From Myxococcota bacterium (GTDB lineage: Bacteria; Myxococcota; UBA727; JABDBI01), in assembly GCA_040387835.1 (NCBI GenBank), contig JAZKCZ010000001.1, positions 62,001 to 126,000 on the forward strand: a stretch of DNA of 64,000 nucleotides, read 5' to 3'. Below, in pieces: positions 51,725 through 59,961 of the stretch. The notes under the pieces were generated by a model. That model was not told the origin of the DNA. It made no database searches and worked only from the letters and a program-made list of their open reading frames with translations. The translations under genes and the position numbers were made by a program. The first letter of the stretch is position 1. Each line of letters starts with the position of its first letter.

Positions 51725-52107
51725 GATGGATGAAGCGCTACGGGCCTTCTGAAATATTTGGTACTTTGGGCGTGTATGCCGGCTATTATCTGGTCGAGCA
51801 TTTTTCTCATATCGGCTGGATTGAAGCTTATGGCGGTGCCATGGGTGAAAATGTCGGCTTTTATGGCGTGATTCTTTATCAAAGGCTGAAGGCGCGGGAG
51901 AATCTATGGCATATTCTGGCCGAATTTGGCCCTGCTGAATTGCTCGACAGCTTGATTTTACGGCCTGCAACTTTATACGTCGGCGTACAACTTTTAGGAC
52001 CCGGCCTTGGGCTATTGGTTGGTAAGCTAGCCGGGGATTTGGTGTTTTACATCCCGGTGATTTTGACTCACGAGTTCATGAGAAAGCGCGCTAAAAAGCG
52101 TGAATAA
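51706..52107 (+). CDS. Small membrane protein of unknown function
   Basis: A 133-residue protein with two or three hydrophobic stretches (near residues 13-35 and 90-125). It ends with a basic tail (EFMRKRAKKRE), which suggests a positive-inside cytoplasmic C-terminus. AGGCGG sits about nine bases before the ATG at 51706; the longer frame upstream lies within the rhodanese gene and is rejected. The family is not recognised. Confidence 0.6.
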   Translation: MAKTLLRWMKRYGPSEIFGTLGVYAGYYLVEHFSHIGWIEAYGGAMGENVGFYGVILYQRLKARENLWHILAEFGPAELLDSLILRPATLYVGVQLLGPGLGLLVGKLAGDLVFYIPVILTHEFMRKRAKKRE

Positions 52108-52134
52108 TCCGCGTTAGATACTTGTCTAATATGG

Positions 52135-52935
52135 GTGTGGCTATTAACGGTTTTCTTTACTTTCCAACTGGTCGATTTAAACCAGGCATCCATTGAACAA
52201 TTGAGAACCATGGACGGCGTCGGCCTCAAAATGGCCGAACGCATTGTCGATCACCGCAATGAAAAAGGTGGCTTTGCGAGCCTGGAAGACTTGCTGCTGA
52301 TTCAAGGCATGAAGCCCAAGCTGTTCGAGAAAGTCAAAAGATTCGCGACCATTGGCAGAGCGCCCAAAAGCAGCCCAAAATCAAAGCTCCCTGCCGTTAT
52401 CTCAGACGAAGAAGTAGACGCTTTGCTGACTGGTTATGGCAAGGAGCCTTCCGTGCAGACAGTGCAGGAGCAGGCGCTCAAATATGCGAACGCTCACCCA
52501 GAACAAATTAGGAAATGGATATCTCGGGCCCGCAAAGCTCATTGGCTTCCCAAGTTTACTTCAGGCGTTGACCCAAGAACCAGTCATCTGGAATCAACCG
52601 GGGAAAAAACAGGCGGAACAGAAACGCAAGGCATGAGACATGGCAACGATCTCAGATTCCATTTCAAAGCTGAATGGCATTTCAACAATCTGATTTTTAA
52701 TCAAGATGAAGTTGGACTGGGTCGTGAATTTCTGCGCCAATCACTCATGCGTGAGCGAATCATTGGCCGCATTAACGAGGCTTATTTCGAGCGTCGGCGG
52801 CTGCAAATCTCCAAGCAGATACAAGATGCGCCTAATAGCCAAACGAAAATCGAAAATGCGCTCAAAGTTCAAGAATTAACGGCTGAGTTAGATGGTCTAA
52901 CGGGCGGCTGGTTTAGTCAAAACCTTGGTTTGTGA
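52135..52935 (+). CDS. ComEA-like helix-hairpin-helix protein with C-terminal extension
   Basis: A 266-residue protein starting with a short hydrophobic segment (WLLTVFFTFQLV) and a ComEA-like helix-hairpin-helix pair (LNQASIEQLRTMDGVGLKMAERIVDHRNEKGGFASLEDLLLI). HhH pairs bind DNA without sequence specificity. The remaining ~190 residues are helical and not recognised. The GTG start is close to the preceding stop. A DNA uptake role in the envelope is suggested by family context only; no comEC lies in the window. Confidence 0.7.
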   Translation: MWLLTVFFTFQLVDLNQASIEQLRTMDGVGLKMAERIVDHRNEKGGFASLEDLLLIQGMKPKLFEKVKRFATIGRAPKSSPKSKLPAVISDEEVDALLTGYGKEPSVQTVQEQALKYANAHPEQIRKWISRARKAHWLPKFTSGVDPRTSHLESTGEKTGGTETQGMRHGNDLRFHFKAEWHFNNLIFNQDEVGLGREFLRQSLMRERIIGRINEAYFERRRLQISKQIQDAPNSQTKIENALKVQELTAELDGLTGGWFSQNLGL

Positions 52936-52947
52936 CCGGAGTCTGAC

Positions 52948-53508
52948 ATGAAAGTGCTGATGTGCTCAATTTTGATATCTCAAATGGCTTTTGCCAGCGT
53001 AGAGGCTCGGGAGACCGTGGAGACGCTAGCGTTGGGGATTGGAGTTACATCGTTTTTAGCCATGTTGGCGATGATTCCCATTGCGGTAAATATGAGCGAT
53101 CTGGAAGAACACGCTGTGAATCACCCGGTAGAACAGGCTGCATTTCGAGCGAAATATGATGTCAGCATGATATCTATTTTTAGCTGGGTTGCCGGGTTTG
53201 GTGCAGGGCTTTTGTCCATGGCAGTAGGGATTCCTCCGGCTGGCGTATTGTGTTTAGGCCTTGGCTCGCTCGTCTCTCATATCAGCGGGATCTATGTAGA
53301 CGCGCTGATTTTCGATTCCTGGCGAGATATAGAGCGTGAAATCGAACGGGGCTCAACCGCATCTCGAGACAAAGCCGTTGTATTTGGAAACAGCATTGCT
53401 AACATAGCGCTGCACAGTTTACCCTATCTGGCTATATTAGGTGCTGGTGCACACGCATTGGTTTCTAAAAGCCTGGCCTCCCTTTCCCTAAGACGGCAGG
53501 CGTACTAG
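52948..53508 (+). CDS. Polytopic membrane protein of unknown function
   Basis: A 186-residue protein with a hydrophobic N-terminus that may be a signal peptide (MKVLMCSILISQMAFA) and three or four further membrane segments (about 28-48, 73-95, 96-118, 145-168). The loop DSWRDIEREIERGSTASRDK is charged. No family is recognised. It is 12 bp after the HhH gene and 11 bp before polA on the same strand. Confidence 0.6.
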   Translation: MKVLMCSILISQMAFASVEARETVETLALGIGVTSFLAMLAMIPIAVNMSDLEEHAVNHPVEQAAFRAKYDVSMISIFSWVAGFGAGLLSMAVGIPPAGVLCLGLGSLVSHISGIYVDALIFDSWRDIEREIERGSTASRDKAVVFGNSIANIALHSLPYLAILGAGAHALVSKSLASLSLRRQAY

Positions 53509-53519
53509 GTTTTTGGCTT

Positions 53520-55835
53520 ATGAAAGAACCTGTGTATATCATTGACGGCTCTGGGTATGTTTTTAGAGCTTACTATGCCATCCGATCTTTGAGTACCAGC
53601 AAGGGCGTGCCGACGAATGCCGTTTATGGTTTTTGCACCATGTTGCAAAAGCTCATTAAAGATCATCAGCCTAAGTATTTAGCGATCGCCTTCGATACCG
53701 GTCGCAAGACTTTTCGAAGCGACATGTACCCTGAATACAAGGCGCATAGGCCGCCACCACCGCCTGATTTACCGCCTCAATTTGATCTGATTAAGCGGCT
53801 CGTGGACTGCTTTGAAATCGCTCAGTTTGCTGAAATTGGCTTTGAAGCGGATGACGTGATTGGAACACTCACCCGCCTCGCGCGTGAAGCTGGTCATCCT
53901 GTGGTAATCGTCACGGGCGATAAAGACATGATGCAGCTGGTATCTCCAGAAGTATCCCTTCTAGATGAGCTCAGGGCTGCAAAAACAGGCACAGAACTCA
54001 TGGTCACGCCTGCTGAAGTCAAAGCCAAATTCGGCGTTATGCCCGATAAGGTCATCGATGTATTGGCCCTCATGGGAGATGCGTCCGATAACGTGCCCGG
54101 CGTGAAAGGCATCGGCGAAAAAACCGCCATTGAACTTATCCAAGAATACGGCTCACTCGAATCGGTGCTCAATTGCGCCCCGATGATGAAACAAAAATCA
54201 AGGCGCGAGAAAATCCTTCAAGACAGCGATTTAGCGAGGCTGAGTAAACAGCTTGTGAGCATTGACTGCCATGTGGATATCGAATTCGATTTGGCCAATT
54301 TGGAAAACAATGGCCCTAATCTACTCAAACTCAAAGCATTCTACGAAGAACTGGAGTTTAGCCGCTTATTAACCGATTTGAATAAGCCAGTAGCGATAGC
54401 TGCCCAAGTTTTAGATCCAGTCGGCTTAAACGGTGTTGCCCATGACGCCAAGCGATATCTTAAACCTGGCGAAATCACTGGCGATCCGATGCTCGCCAGC
54501 TATATGCTAAACCCCGATGCCAAGCACGATTTAAGCGCTTTAGCTGAGCAGTACGGCATTGACAACGTAAACGAGCTTACCCAGCTCCTAGAAGACAAAG
54601 TTCGCGAACAAGGCTTTTGGGAGCTGTACAAGAATCTCGAAATCCCCGTCGAAAATATCCTAGCCGGCATGGAGCAAACGGGCGTTTTAATCGACACCAA
54701 TTTGCTTGCGCAAATGAGCGAAGAATTTGGAACGCGGCTCAAAGAGTTAGAGGGTCAAGCCTATGATATGGCTGGTGTAGAATTTAATCTGGCGAGTCCA
54801 AAGCAAGTCGGTGAGGTTTTGTTTGGCCGTCTCGGCCTAGTGAGCGCCAAAAACTCCAAAACTAGCCAGTCAACCGGCGCTGATATTTTGGAAGATTTAG
54901 CCAAAGTACATCCACTGCCTAAATTGCTCCTAGAACACCGCATGTTGTCCAAGTTGAAGGGTACTTATGTGGATGCCCTCCCCAAGCTGGTAAAGCCAGC
55001 CACGGGCCGGGTGCACACCAGCTTTAACCAAGCGGTGGCAGCGACTGGCCGTCTATCTTCCAGCGATCCGAACTTGCAAAACATCCCGATCAAAACCGAA
55101 GCGGGAAGGCGCATTCGTCAGGCTTTTATCGCAGATCCGGGCTGTGTTTTAATAGCACTTGATTATTCGCAAATTGAGCTGCGGATTTTAGCGCACGTTA
55201 CCAATGATCCGCTCATGCGCGATTCTTTCGTTCACGAGCAAGATGTTCACCAAAGGACAGCCAGCGAGATTTTTGGAGTCCCATTTGAAAGCGTGAGTGC
55301 AGCGCAAAGGCGCGTGGCCAAAACCATCAACTTTGGCCTTCTATATGGTATGGGCGTCTACAAGCTTAGCGAAACCCTCGGTATCTCCAGAAGCGAAGCG
55401 AATGTCTATCTGTCCCGCTATCATGAAAGATACGCCGGCATTTTCAAATGGCGCGATGATTTGATGAACAGCGCGCGCGAGTTGGGTGAAGTTCGAACGC
55501 TGCTAGGACGCAGGCGCTTTTTGCACGATATTAAATCCCATAATCGAATGCTGGTAGCACGCGCTGAACGCATTGCGACCAACACGCCCATCCAAGGCAC
55601 AGCCGCCGACATGGTAAAGAAAGCCATGATCGATGTCGATGCCTTTTTAAAAGTGAATTACCCAGCGGTAAAAATCTTACTTCAAGTGCACGACGAACTG
55701 GTTTTAGAAGCCCCCGAAGGGATCGCCGAAGCGGTAGCGCTTAAAGTTCAGCAAGTGATGGAGAATGCTTACGCGCTGAATGTACCGGTCAAGGTTCAGT
55801 TCGGGATCGGAAAAAATTGGGCATTGGCGCACTGA
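53520..55835 (+). CDS. polA: DNA polymerase I, proofreading domain reduced
   Basis: A 771-residue Pol I (E. coli 928). The 5'-3' exonuclease is intact (YIIDGSGYVFRAYYAI, GFEADDVIGTL, VTGDKDMMQLV, LMGDASDNVPGVKGIGEKTA). The 3'-5' exonuclease is shortened: the first catalytic DxE motif is missing and only the later part remains (DAKRYLKPGEITGDPMLASYML). The polymerase is complete, with SSDPNLQNIPI, DYSQIELRILAH near residue 545, RRVAKTINFGLLYGMG and HDELVLEAP near 723. Proofreading is therefore likely lost, as in some other bacterial Pol I enzymes. No strong ribosome binding site precedes the ATG. Confidence 0.96.
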   Translation: MKEPVYIIDGSGYVFRAYYAIRSLSTSKGVPTNAVYGFCTMLQKLIKDHQPKYLAIAFDTGRKTFRSDMYPEYKAHRPPPPPDLPPQFDLIKRLVDCFEIAQFAEIGFEADDVIGTLTRLAREAGHPVVIVTGDKDMMQLVSPEVSLLDELRAAKTGTELMVTPAEVKAKFGVMPDKVIDVLALMGDASDNVPGVKGIGEKTAIELIQEYGSLESVLNCAPMMKQKSRREKILQDSDLARLSKQLVSIDCHVDIEFDLANLENNGPNLLKLKAFYEELEFSRLLTDLNKPVAIAAQVLDPVGLNGVAHDAKRYLKPGEITGDPMLASYMLNPDAKHDLSALAEQYGIDNVNELTQLLEDKVREQGFWELYKNLEIPVENILAGMEQTGVLIDTNLLAQMSEEFGTRLKELEGQAYDMAGVEFNLASPKQVGEVLFGRLGLVSAKNSKTSQSTGADILEDLAKVHPLPKLLLEHRMLSKLKGTYVDALPKLVKPATGRVHTSFNQAVAATGRLSSSDPNLQNIPIKTEAGRRIRQAFIADPGCVLIALDYSQIELRILAHVTNDPLMRDSFVHEQDVHQRTASEIFGVPFESVSAAQRRVAKTINFGLLYGMGVYKLSETLGISRSEANVYLSRYHERYAGIFKWRDDLMNSARELGEVRTLLGRRRFLHDIKSHNRMLVARAERIATNTPIQGTAADMVKKAMIDVDAFLKVNYPAVKILLQVHDELVLEAPEGIAEAVALKVQQVMENAYALNVPVKVQFGIGKNWALAH

Positions 55836-55909
55836 CGATTTGAATACTGGAAAAGGCCTGTGGTACTAAATTGATGATCGTCACTTTAAAGGCGATTTAA
55901 GGAGATACC

Positions 55910-56164
55910 ATGCGTCAATTATCAGTAATCGGCTTAATGCTAACTTTTGCTCTTTCAAGCTTTGCTTTCGAAGGTGAAAAACATGAGTCCGAAAGAACTC
56001 AAGTCAAAATCAAAAGAGATCGTCGCGGTAATGAAGTTCGCCGTGAAGAAAGCAAAGAATTCCACAAAGAAGGACGTCCAGCTCCAAGAGACGTCAGAGA
56101 AGATGCACGTATGAACGACGATGCTCGTTTGAACGATGCACCACGTACAGACATGAACCGATAG
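55910..56164 (+). CDS. Small secreted charged protein (paralogue 1)
   Basis: An 84-residue protein with signal peptide MRQLSVIGLMLTFALSSFA. The mature part is highly charged, rich in Glu, Arg, Asp and Lys, and ends with repeated DAR/NDA units (DARMNDDARLNDAPRTD). AAGGAGATACC precedes the ATG. The signal peptide and ribosome binding region closely match the next gene, 115 bp away. No family is known. Confidence 0.65.
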   Translation: MRQLSVIGLMLTFALSSFAFEGEKHESERTQVKIKRDRRGNEVRREESKEFHKEGRPAPRDVREDARMNDDARLNDAPRTDMNR

Positions 56165-56175
56165 TCTCGGTTTTA

Positions 56176-56204
56176 TTTTTCCCTCTTTTCGCAAGAGGGA
56201 AAAA
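56176..56204. terminator. Hairpin between the two paralogues
   Basis: TTTTTCCCTCTT (56176-56187) pairs perfectly with AAGAGGGAAAAA (56193-56204) around a five-base loop, 11 bases after the first paralogue's stop. The stem is A/T-flanked like a terminator, but the plus strand continues with TTGG instead of a long T-run. Termination is therefore probable but not certain. Confidence 0.6.
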
Positions 56205-56278
56205 TTGGTTGAATTATTGAAATCCGATGTGCTAGTACCTCGAGTGTCGTCGTTAATGGCGATTCTAGGAGATATCAC

Positions 56279-56506
56279 ATGCGTCAATTATCAATCGTTG
56301 GTTTGCTTTTAACTTTTGCTCTTTCAAGCTTTGCAAACGAAGCTGCTAAGCCAACTGCAGACATGCCTAAAGTAGAAGAAATGCAAAAACCAGCTGCAGG
56401 TCATCCCAAGAAAAAGAACTCAAAGAAAGAAGAAGCAGCTCCAGGTGCTCAAGCTCCAAGAGCAGAAGCAGCTAAGCCAGAACTCAAAATGCCAGCTAGC
56501 AACTAG
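56279..56506 (+). CDS. Small secreted Lys/Ala-rich protein (paralogue 2)
   Basis: A 75-residue protein with signal peptide MRQLSIVGLLLTFALSSFA, nearly identical to that of the preceding gene. The mature part is different: Lys, Ala, Pro and Glu-rich (PKKKNSKKEEAAPGAQAPRAEA). AGGAGATATCAC precedes the start, again similar to paralogue 1. The pattern suggests tandem duplication with replacement or rapid change of the mature region. Function unknown. Confidence 0.65.
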   Translation: MRQLSIVGLLLTFALSSFANEAAKPTADMPKVEEMQKPAAGHPKKKNSKKEEAAPGAQAPRAEAAKPELKMPASN

Positions 56507-56523
56507 TCTTACGGCTAAAACTT

Positions 56524-56548
56524 CATGGCGATGGCATCCGTCGCCATG
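56524..56548. terminator. Intergenic hairpin between convergent genes
   Basis: CATGGCGA (56524-56531) is perfectly complementary to TCGCCATG (56541-56548) with a nine-base loop. It lies between the stops of paralogue 2 and the NuoD-like gene. No T-run follows on either strand, so it may be a Rho-assisted or 3'-stabilising hairpin. Confidence 0.45.
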
Positions 56549-56554
56549 ATTGGG

Positions 56555-57358
56555 CTACCGGTCGATCTCTGTGCCAACCAGCCCCAAACTCAGCAGAATT
56601 AAAGTTAAATCGTCTAGGTCAGCATTTTTCAAAAAAACCGGCAATGCGGATGCATGTGCAAACGCTGGTGTCTTGATTCTCACCCTGCCGGGCAAATTTG
56701 AAAAGATGAGATCACCTTCCGGAGCGCAATCAACGGGTGGATCTCTGGTTTCTTCAAGTTTCACCACCAGCCTGGACCAAATATCTCCAGTGTATGGGGC
56801 GTAGCATGCTTTGAGGCTTGGACCGGTCAAACCGTAGGATAGCGCTTCGGCCAAACTGATCGCCCCGATGCCTGAGAGCTTTGTTTTGAGGCGTTTGGAC
56901 CTCAAAAAGCTGGTTCTAAAATGCTCAAGATTGGTGTTTAGGAGCACTAACAGATAGTCCTCTCTGAGAAATTTCAATATCTGCCTAATGAAGTGAAGAT
57001 GGTAAGCGATTTTTTCGGCTTTTAAGGTATCGGCTTCGACCGGATCGAGCCCTGCGGAAATTCTAAAAAAATGCTCGATAATATTGGGGCAGATGGGGTT
57101 AATACGCCTAACGATCTCAATGCTTTCGGTGGCGCTTGAGTCTTCTAGCAGCTTCTCGATGCCTTGGTGCAGCCAGCCAATTTCTACGTGGGTTTTAAGA
57201 ATCTTTCTCTCGCTAAGAGTGAAGCGAAAAAAAATGGGGAAGGGTAGGCTTTCGTTAATCGGCCCCAGAGGGTAATCGATTTGCCCAGGCAAAAGGCCTC
57301 TAAAATGCGATTTGGCTAAGTCTTCTTCGGTCGGCGATAGAATAAACTCTTCATGCAT
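56555..57358 (-). CDS. NuoD-like (complex I 49-kDa subunit) protein, shortened
   Basis: A 267-residue relative of NuoD/Nqo4 (usually ~400). Recognisable parts are a degenerate N-terminal beta region, VEIGWLHQGIEKLLE (complex I: HIGLLHRGTEKL), the helix KAEKIAYHLHFIRQILKFL, ISLAEALSYGLTGPSLKA and the C-terminal PGRVRIKTPAFAHASALPVFLKNADLDDLTLILLSLGLVGTEIDR. The HPAxHG loop with the quinone-site histidine and the YxDRxDY tyrosine segment are missing or replaced. It is therefore unlikely to reduce quinone. It overlaps the NuoC-like gene by eight bases. It may be a degenerate or repurposed complex I or group 4 hydrogenase subunit. Confidence 0.75.
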   Translation of the reverse strand: MHEEFILSPTEEDLAKSHFRGLLPGQIDYPLGPINESLPFPIFFRFTLSERKILKTHVEIGWLHQGIEKLLEDSSATESIEIVRRINPICPNIIEHFFRISAGLDPVEADTLKAEKIAYHLHFIRQILKFLREDYLLVLLNTNLEHFRTSFLRSKRLKTKLSGIGAISLAEALSYGLTGPSLKACYAPYTGDIWSRLVVKLEETRDPPVDCAPEGDLIFSNLPGRVRIKTPAFAHASALPVFLKNADLDDLTLILLSLGLVGTEIDR

Positions 57359-57803
57359 AAATAGGAATCAGTGGTTGAGCTTTATCGATGGGGTAATGTT
57401 TTCTTAAGGGATGCCCAGCAAACTCTGGGTATAAAAGAAGCCTTTTCAACCGCGGATGGCTTTCAAAATGCACGCCAAACATGTCGTAGCATTCTCTTTC
57501 CAGCCAGTCAGCGCTGGTGTAAATTCTAGCCAAACTTGGTGCATATAGGGGCTCTCCCGGTTTAACGATCAGCCGTAGCGTATGTCCCAGCTGGCTACTT
57601 TTGAAAAAGTAGAAAAGCTGGATGCCATTTTCATCTTCATAGGCGAATAAATCGAGCAACTGATCCAGTTGTCCTTCAAGATCATCGCGCAGCATCACAG
57701 CCATAGCCGGCAAATGTGCGGGCGTTTCCATGCCGTAGAACGAGCCCTCCATGGCTGTAATTTTAAACCGGTCGGTGAACCGCTTTTGGGTCAAAAGTTG
57801 CAT
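57351..57803 (-). CDS. NuoC-like (complex I 30-kDa subunit) protein
   Basis: A 150-residue member of the NuoC/Nqo5 family. The signature SADWLERECYDMFGVHFESHPRLKRLLLYPEFAGHPLRKHYPID is well kept, and the N-terminal part matches the 30-kDa fold (LLDLFAYEDENGIQLFYFFKS). In complex I this subunit joins NuoB and NuoD in the peripheral arm. It overlaps both neighbours: 41 bases with the small upstream ORF (unless it starts at the later Met, 57752) and eight with the NuoD-like gene. No other nuo gene lies near. Confidence 0.85.
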   Translation of the reverse strand: MQLLTQKRFTDRFKITAMEGSFYGMETPAHLPAMAVMLRDDLEGQLDQLLDLFAYEDENGIQLFYFFKSSQLGHTLRLIVKPGEPLYAPSLARIYTSADWLERECYDMFGVHFESHPRLKRLLLYPEFAGHPLRKHYPIDKAQPLIPIYA

Positions 57804-57912
57804 ATCCTGCCGTCTTGTGAGGAATATTAATGTTTTTGGGTAGCTGATCTTTCACCCACAAAAAAGGCGCGAGCTTATGAGAAACGAGATAGACTTCTTT
57901 GCTTTTTTTCAT
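57763..57912 (-). CDS. Very small protein in the NuoC/NuoD-like operon
   Basis: A 49-residue basic protein (MKKSKEVYLVSHKLAPFLWV start) with no family match. Its ATG overlaps the upstream stop as ATGA, and its 3' end lies inside the NuoC-like gene. The overlap pattern is the main reason to call it a gene. It could equally be a remnant of a longer protein. Confidence 0.4.
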   Translation of the reverse strand: MKKSKEVYLVSHKLAPFLWVKDQLPKNINIPHKTAGYATFDPKAVHRPV

Positions 57913-58106
57913 AAAACTCCACGGCGATAGGCCCACCAAACAGTAGGCACTGCAATGATGAAAAAGGGGAAGACTAAAAAGCTGAACCCAAGGGCCAGGC
58001 TTAAAAAAGCAAGTAGACAAATCCGTTCAAAATGCTTTATCGAATATCTGGGGTCGCCAGATTGTTTTGAATAAGCTGCCAGTTGATGAAGAGTAGATGA
58101 GGCCAT
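57909..58106 (-). CDS. Small membrane protein heading the NuoC/NuoD-like operon
   Basis: A 65-residue protein with one hydrophobic stretch, possibly a hairpin (CLLAFLSLALGFSFLVFPFFIIAV), and a basic C-terminus (WAYRRGVL). It is the first gene of the minus-strand group and is divergent from the GGDEF gene by 61 bp. It is too short for NuoA and has no clear relation to it. Function unknown. Confidence 0.5.
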   Translation of the reverse strand: MASSTLHQLAAYSKQSGDPRYSIKHFERICLLAFLSLALGFSFLVFPFFIIAVPTVWWAYRRGVL

Positions 58107-58167
58107 GGTCTTTAGAATTGAATAACATAAATCTTTCCCGTAATGTATTGTTAGGACTTGAACACTG

Positions 58168-59958
58168 ATGTTTAAAGGGAATTTGTCTGTTTCAAAGCAG
58201 ATTAGCTATAGGATTGTCTTTTTTGGGCTGGCGATTTCTGCTTTTGCCTTCTCATTTCTAATTCCCATTCAAGTACGCATCGATCGAAAGCACGCCATTG
58301 AACATGCGTACCTTTTAGCAGATGCCATCTCGTCCGTTTATCATGCGGTGGATCGCAGAGAAGAAGTCGAAGCCGCTAGTCAGACATTGCTTGGCATCGC
58401 TGGCTCGGCTGAAGTTGCCTTTGTCCGGATCGTAGGTTCTAAAAATAAGATTCTTTACAGCACTGATCCAGACAAGATGACGCGCAGCGAGTCTTACGAA
58501 CAGGGCGAAAAGCAAGTTGGTAATTTGTTATATGTGACCCGCAAGGTCAGTCTGCCAGACTCACCCATCCGCGCGGTTGAAGTGGTCATGGACCTACGCA
58601 CGCTGCAAAACGAAGCGAAGTTTTTTTTAGCGAAGATGGCCTTCGCTTTTTTAGTGGTGATTTTCGTTTTGGCTCTGCTCATTGGGTGGATGACTCACGG
58701 CATCGTTGGCATCAGATTAGAGCGTTTAATTAAAGCCATGGGAAATGCACAAAAAGGCTCGTTTTTGGTTCGCGCACAAGTTGATTATCTGGATGAAGTC
58801 GGTGTTTTAGCCAAAGCTTTTAATAGCTTGTTAGCCGCGCTTACCCGAATGCAGGTTAAAGAAATTGAATTTGAGCAAGATCTCGAACAGGCTCACAAGC
58901 AGCTGTCGGTGAAGGACCAGCTGGAGCTTGCTAATATTAGTCTGAACAGGCGCATACAGGCCCAGAATCTTTTGATGGAAGCAGCGCACGTGTTGGGCGG
59001 GGTGTTGAGCAAAAAGGTGCTGGTAACTCGTTTGGTCGCTTTGTTAAGGGATAAGCTGGGCTGGCCGGATTTCGGTGTGTTTCTGGTCTCACCAGACTCT
59101 AGGTTGGTTATGCAAGTGGCGTCAGGTTTCTTGGAAACTCCTTTTTTTGAAAATCTCAACTTTGCTTTTGGCGAAGGGGTTACCGGTACCGCCGCAAGCA
59201 CTGCTAGGTCAATATTGGTATCGGACATTAATTTGGATGAGCGCGTGAGATTTAGGGACCATCCGGACATGCCGAGGGGATCTGCCTTGTCAGTTCCGAT
59301 GATGTATCAAGACAGAGTCATCGGCGTGATGACCTTCTTTCATTATAAAACCAATGCTTTTGATCAGCAAGATATTAGCATGTTGGATACATTGGGCGCG
59401 CTGGTATCGATTGCGCTTAAAAATGCCGAACTCTACGAGGAAACACTAGAGCTTGCTACGACCGATCCGTTAACGGGCGTCATGAACCGCCGTGCTATGG
59501 AGCGGATGCTCGAGAACGAAATCATTCGGGCGCAGCGCTTTTCTTCACCACTTGCCATTTTGTTGATCGATGTGGATCATTTTAAGCTCTATAACGATCG
59601 CATGGGCCATTTGCTCGGGGATATTGCCCTGAAAGAGATAGCCAGTTGTTTGCTAAACTCTGTTCGGAAAGTGGATGGTGTCGCTAGGTTCGGTGGCGAG
59701 GAATTCTGCGTGGTTCTACCGCAAACTAGTGAAGAGGCGGCGATAGAAGTTGCTCAGAAACTGGTTGAAGCGGTCCGGCAACTGGATGTGAAAGGCGCGA
59801 GTGAACAACCCCTAGGATACCTGTCAGTCTCCATAGGTATTTCTTGGTTTCCTAATATTTCAGAAAAGGACTTAGTAGATACAGCCGACAGAGCGTTATA
59901 TGCTGCCAAGCACCAAGGCCGCGACCGGGCGCTGCTATTCCAGGTGATAACCTTGTAA
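58168..59958 (+). CDS. Membrane diguanylate cyclase with HAMP, GAF and GGDEF domains
   Basis: A 596-residue sensor that should make cyclic di-GMP. Two transmembrane helices (about 12-34 and 153-176) flank a periplasmic sensor region, then come a HAMP linker (~177-230), coiled coil, a GAF domain (~262-430, FGEGVTGTAAST ... SALSVPMMYQDRVIGVMTFFH) and GGDEF (~435-590). The active site is GGEEF near residue 510, and an RxxD inhibition site (RKVD) lies five residues before it, so product feedback is expected. TTDPLTGVMNRRAME and LLIDVDHFKLYND are also typical. No EAL domain follows. The gene stands alone. Confidence 0.95.
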   Translation: MFKGNLSVSKQISYRIVFFGLAISAFAFSFLIPIQVRIDRKHAIEHAYLLADAISSVYHAVDRREEVEAASQTLLGIAGSAEVAFVRIVGSKNKILYSTDPDKMTRSESYEQGEKQVGNLLYVTRKVSLPDSPIRAVEVVMDLRTLQNEAKFFLAKMAFAFLVVIFVLALLIGWMTHGIVGIRLERLIKAMGNAQKGSFLVRAQVDYLDEVGVLAKAFNSLLAALTRMQVKEIEFEQDLEQAHKQLSVKDQLELANISLNRRIQAQNLLMEAAHVLGGVLSKKVLVTRLVALLRDKLGWPDFGVFLVSPDSRLVMQVASGFLETPFFENLNFAFGEGVTGTAASTARSILVSDINLDERVRFRDHPDMPRGSALSVPMMYQDRVIGVMTFFHYKTNAFDQQDISMLDTLGALVSIALKNAELYEETLELATTDPLTGVMNRRAMERMLENEIIRAQRFSSPLAILLIDVDHFKLYNDRMGHLLGDIALKEIASCLLNSVRKVDGVARFGGEEFCVVLPQTSEEAAIEVAQKLVEAVRQLDVKGASEQPLGYLSVSIGISWFPNISEKDLVDTADRALYAAKHQGRDRALLFQVITL

Positions 59959-59961
59959 AAT

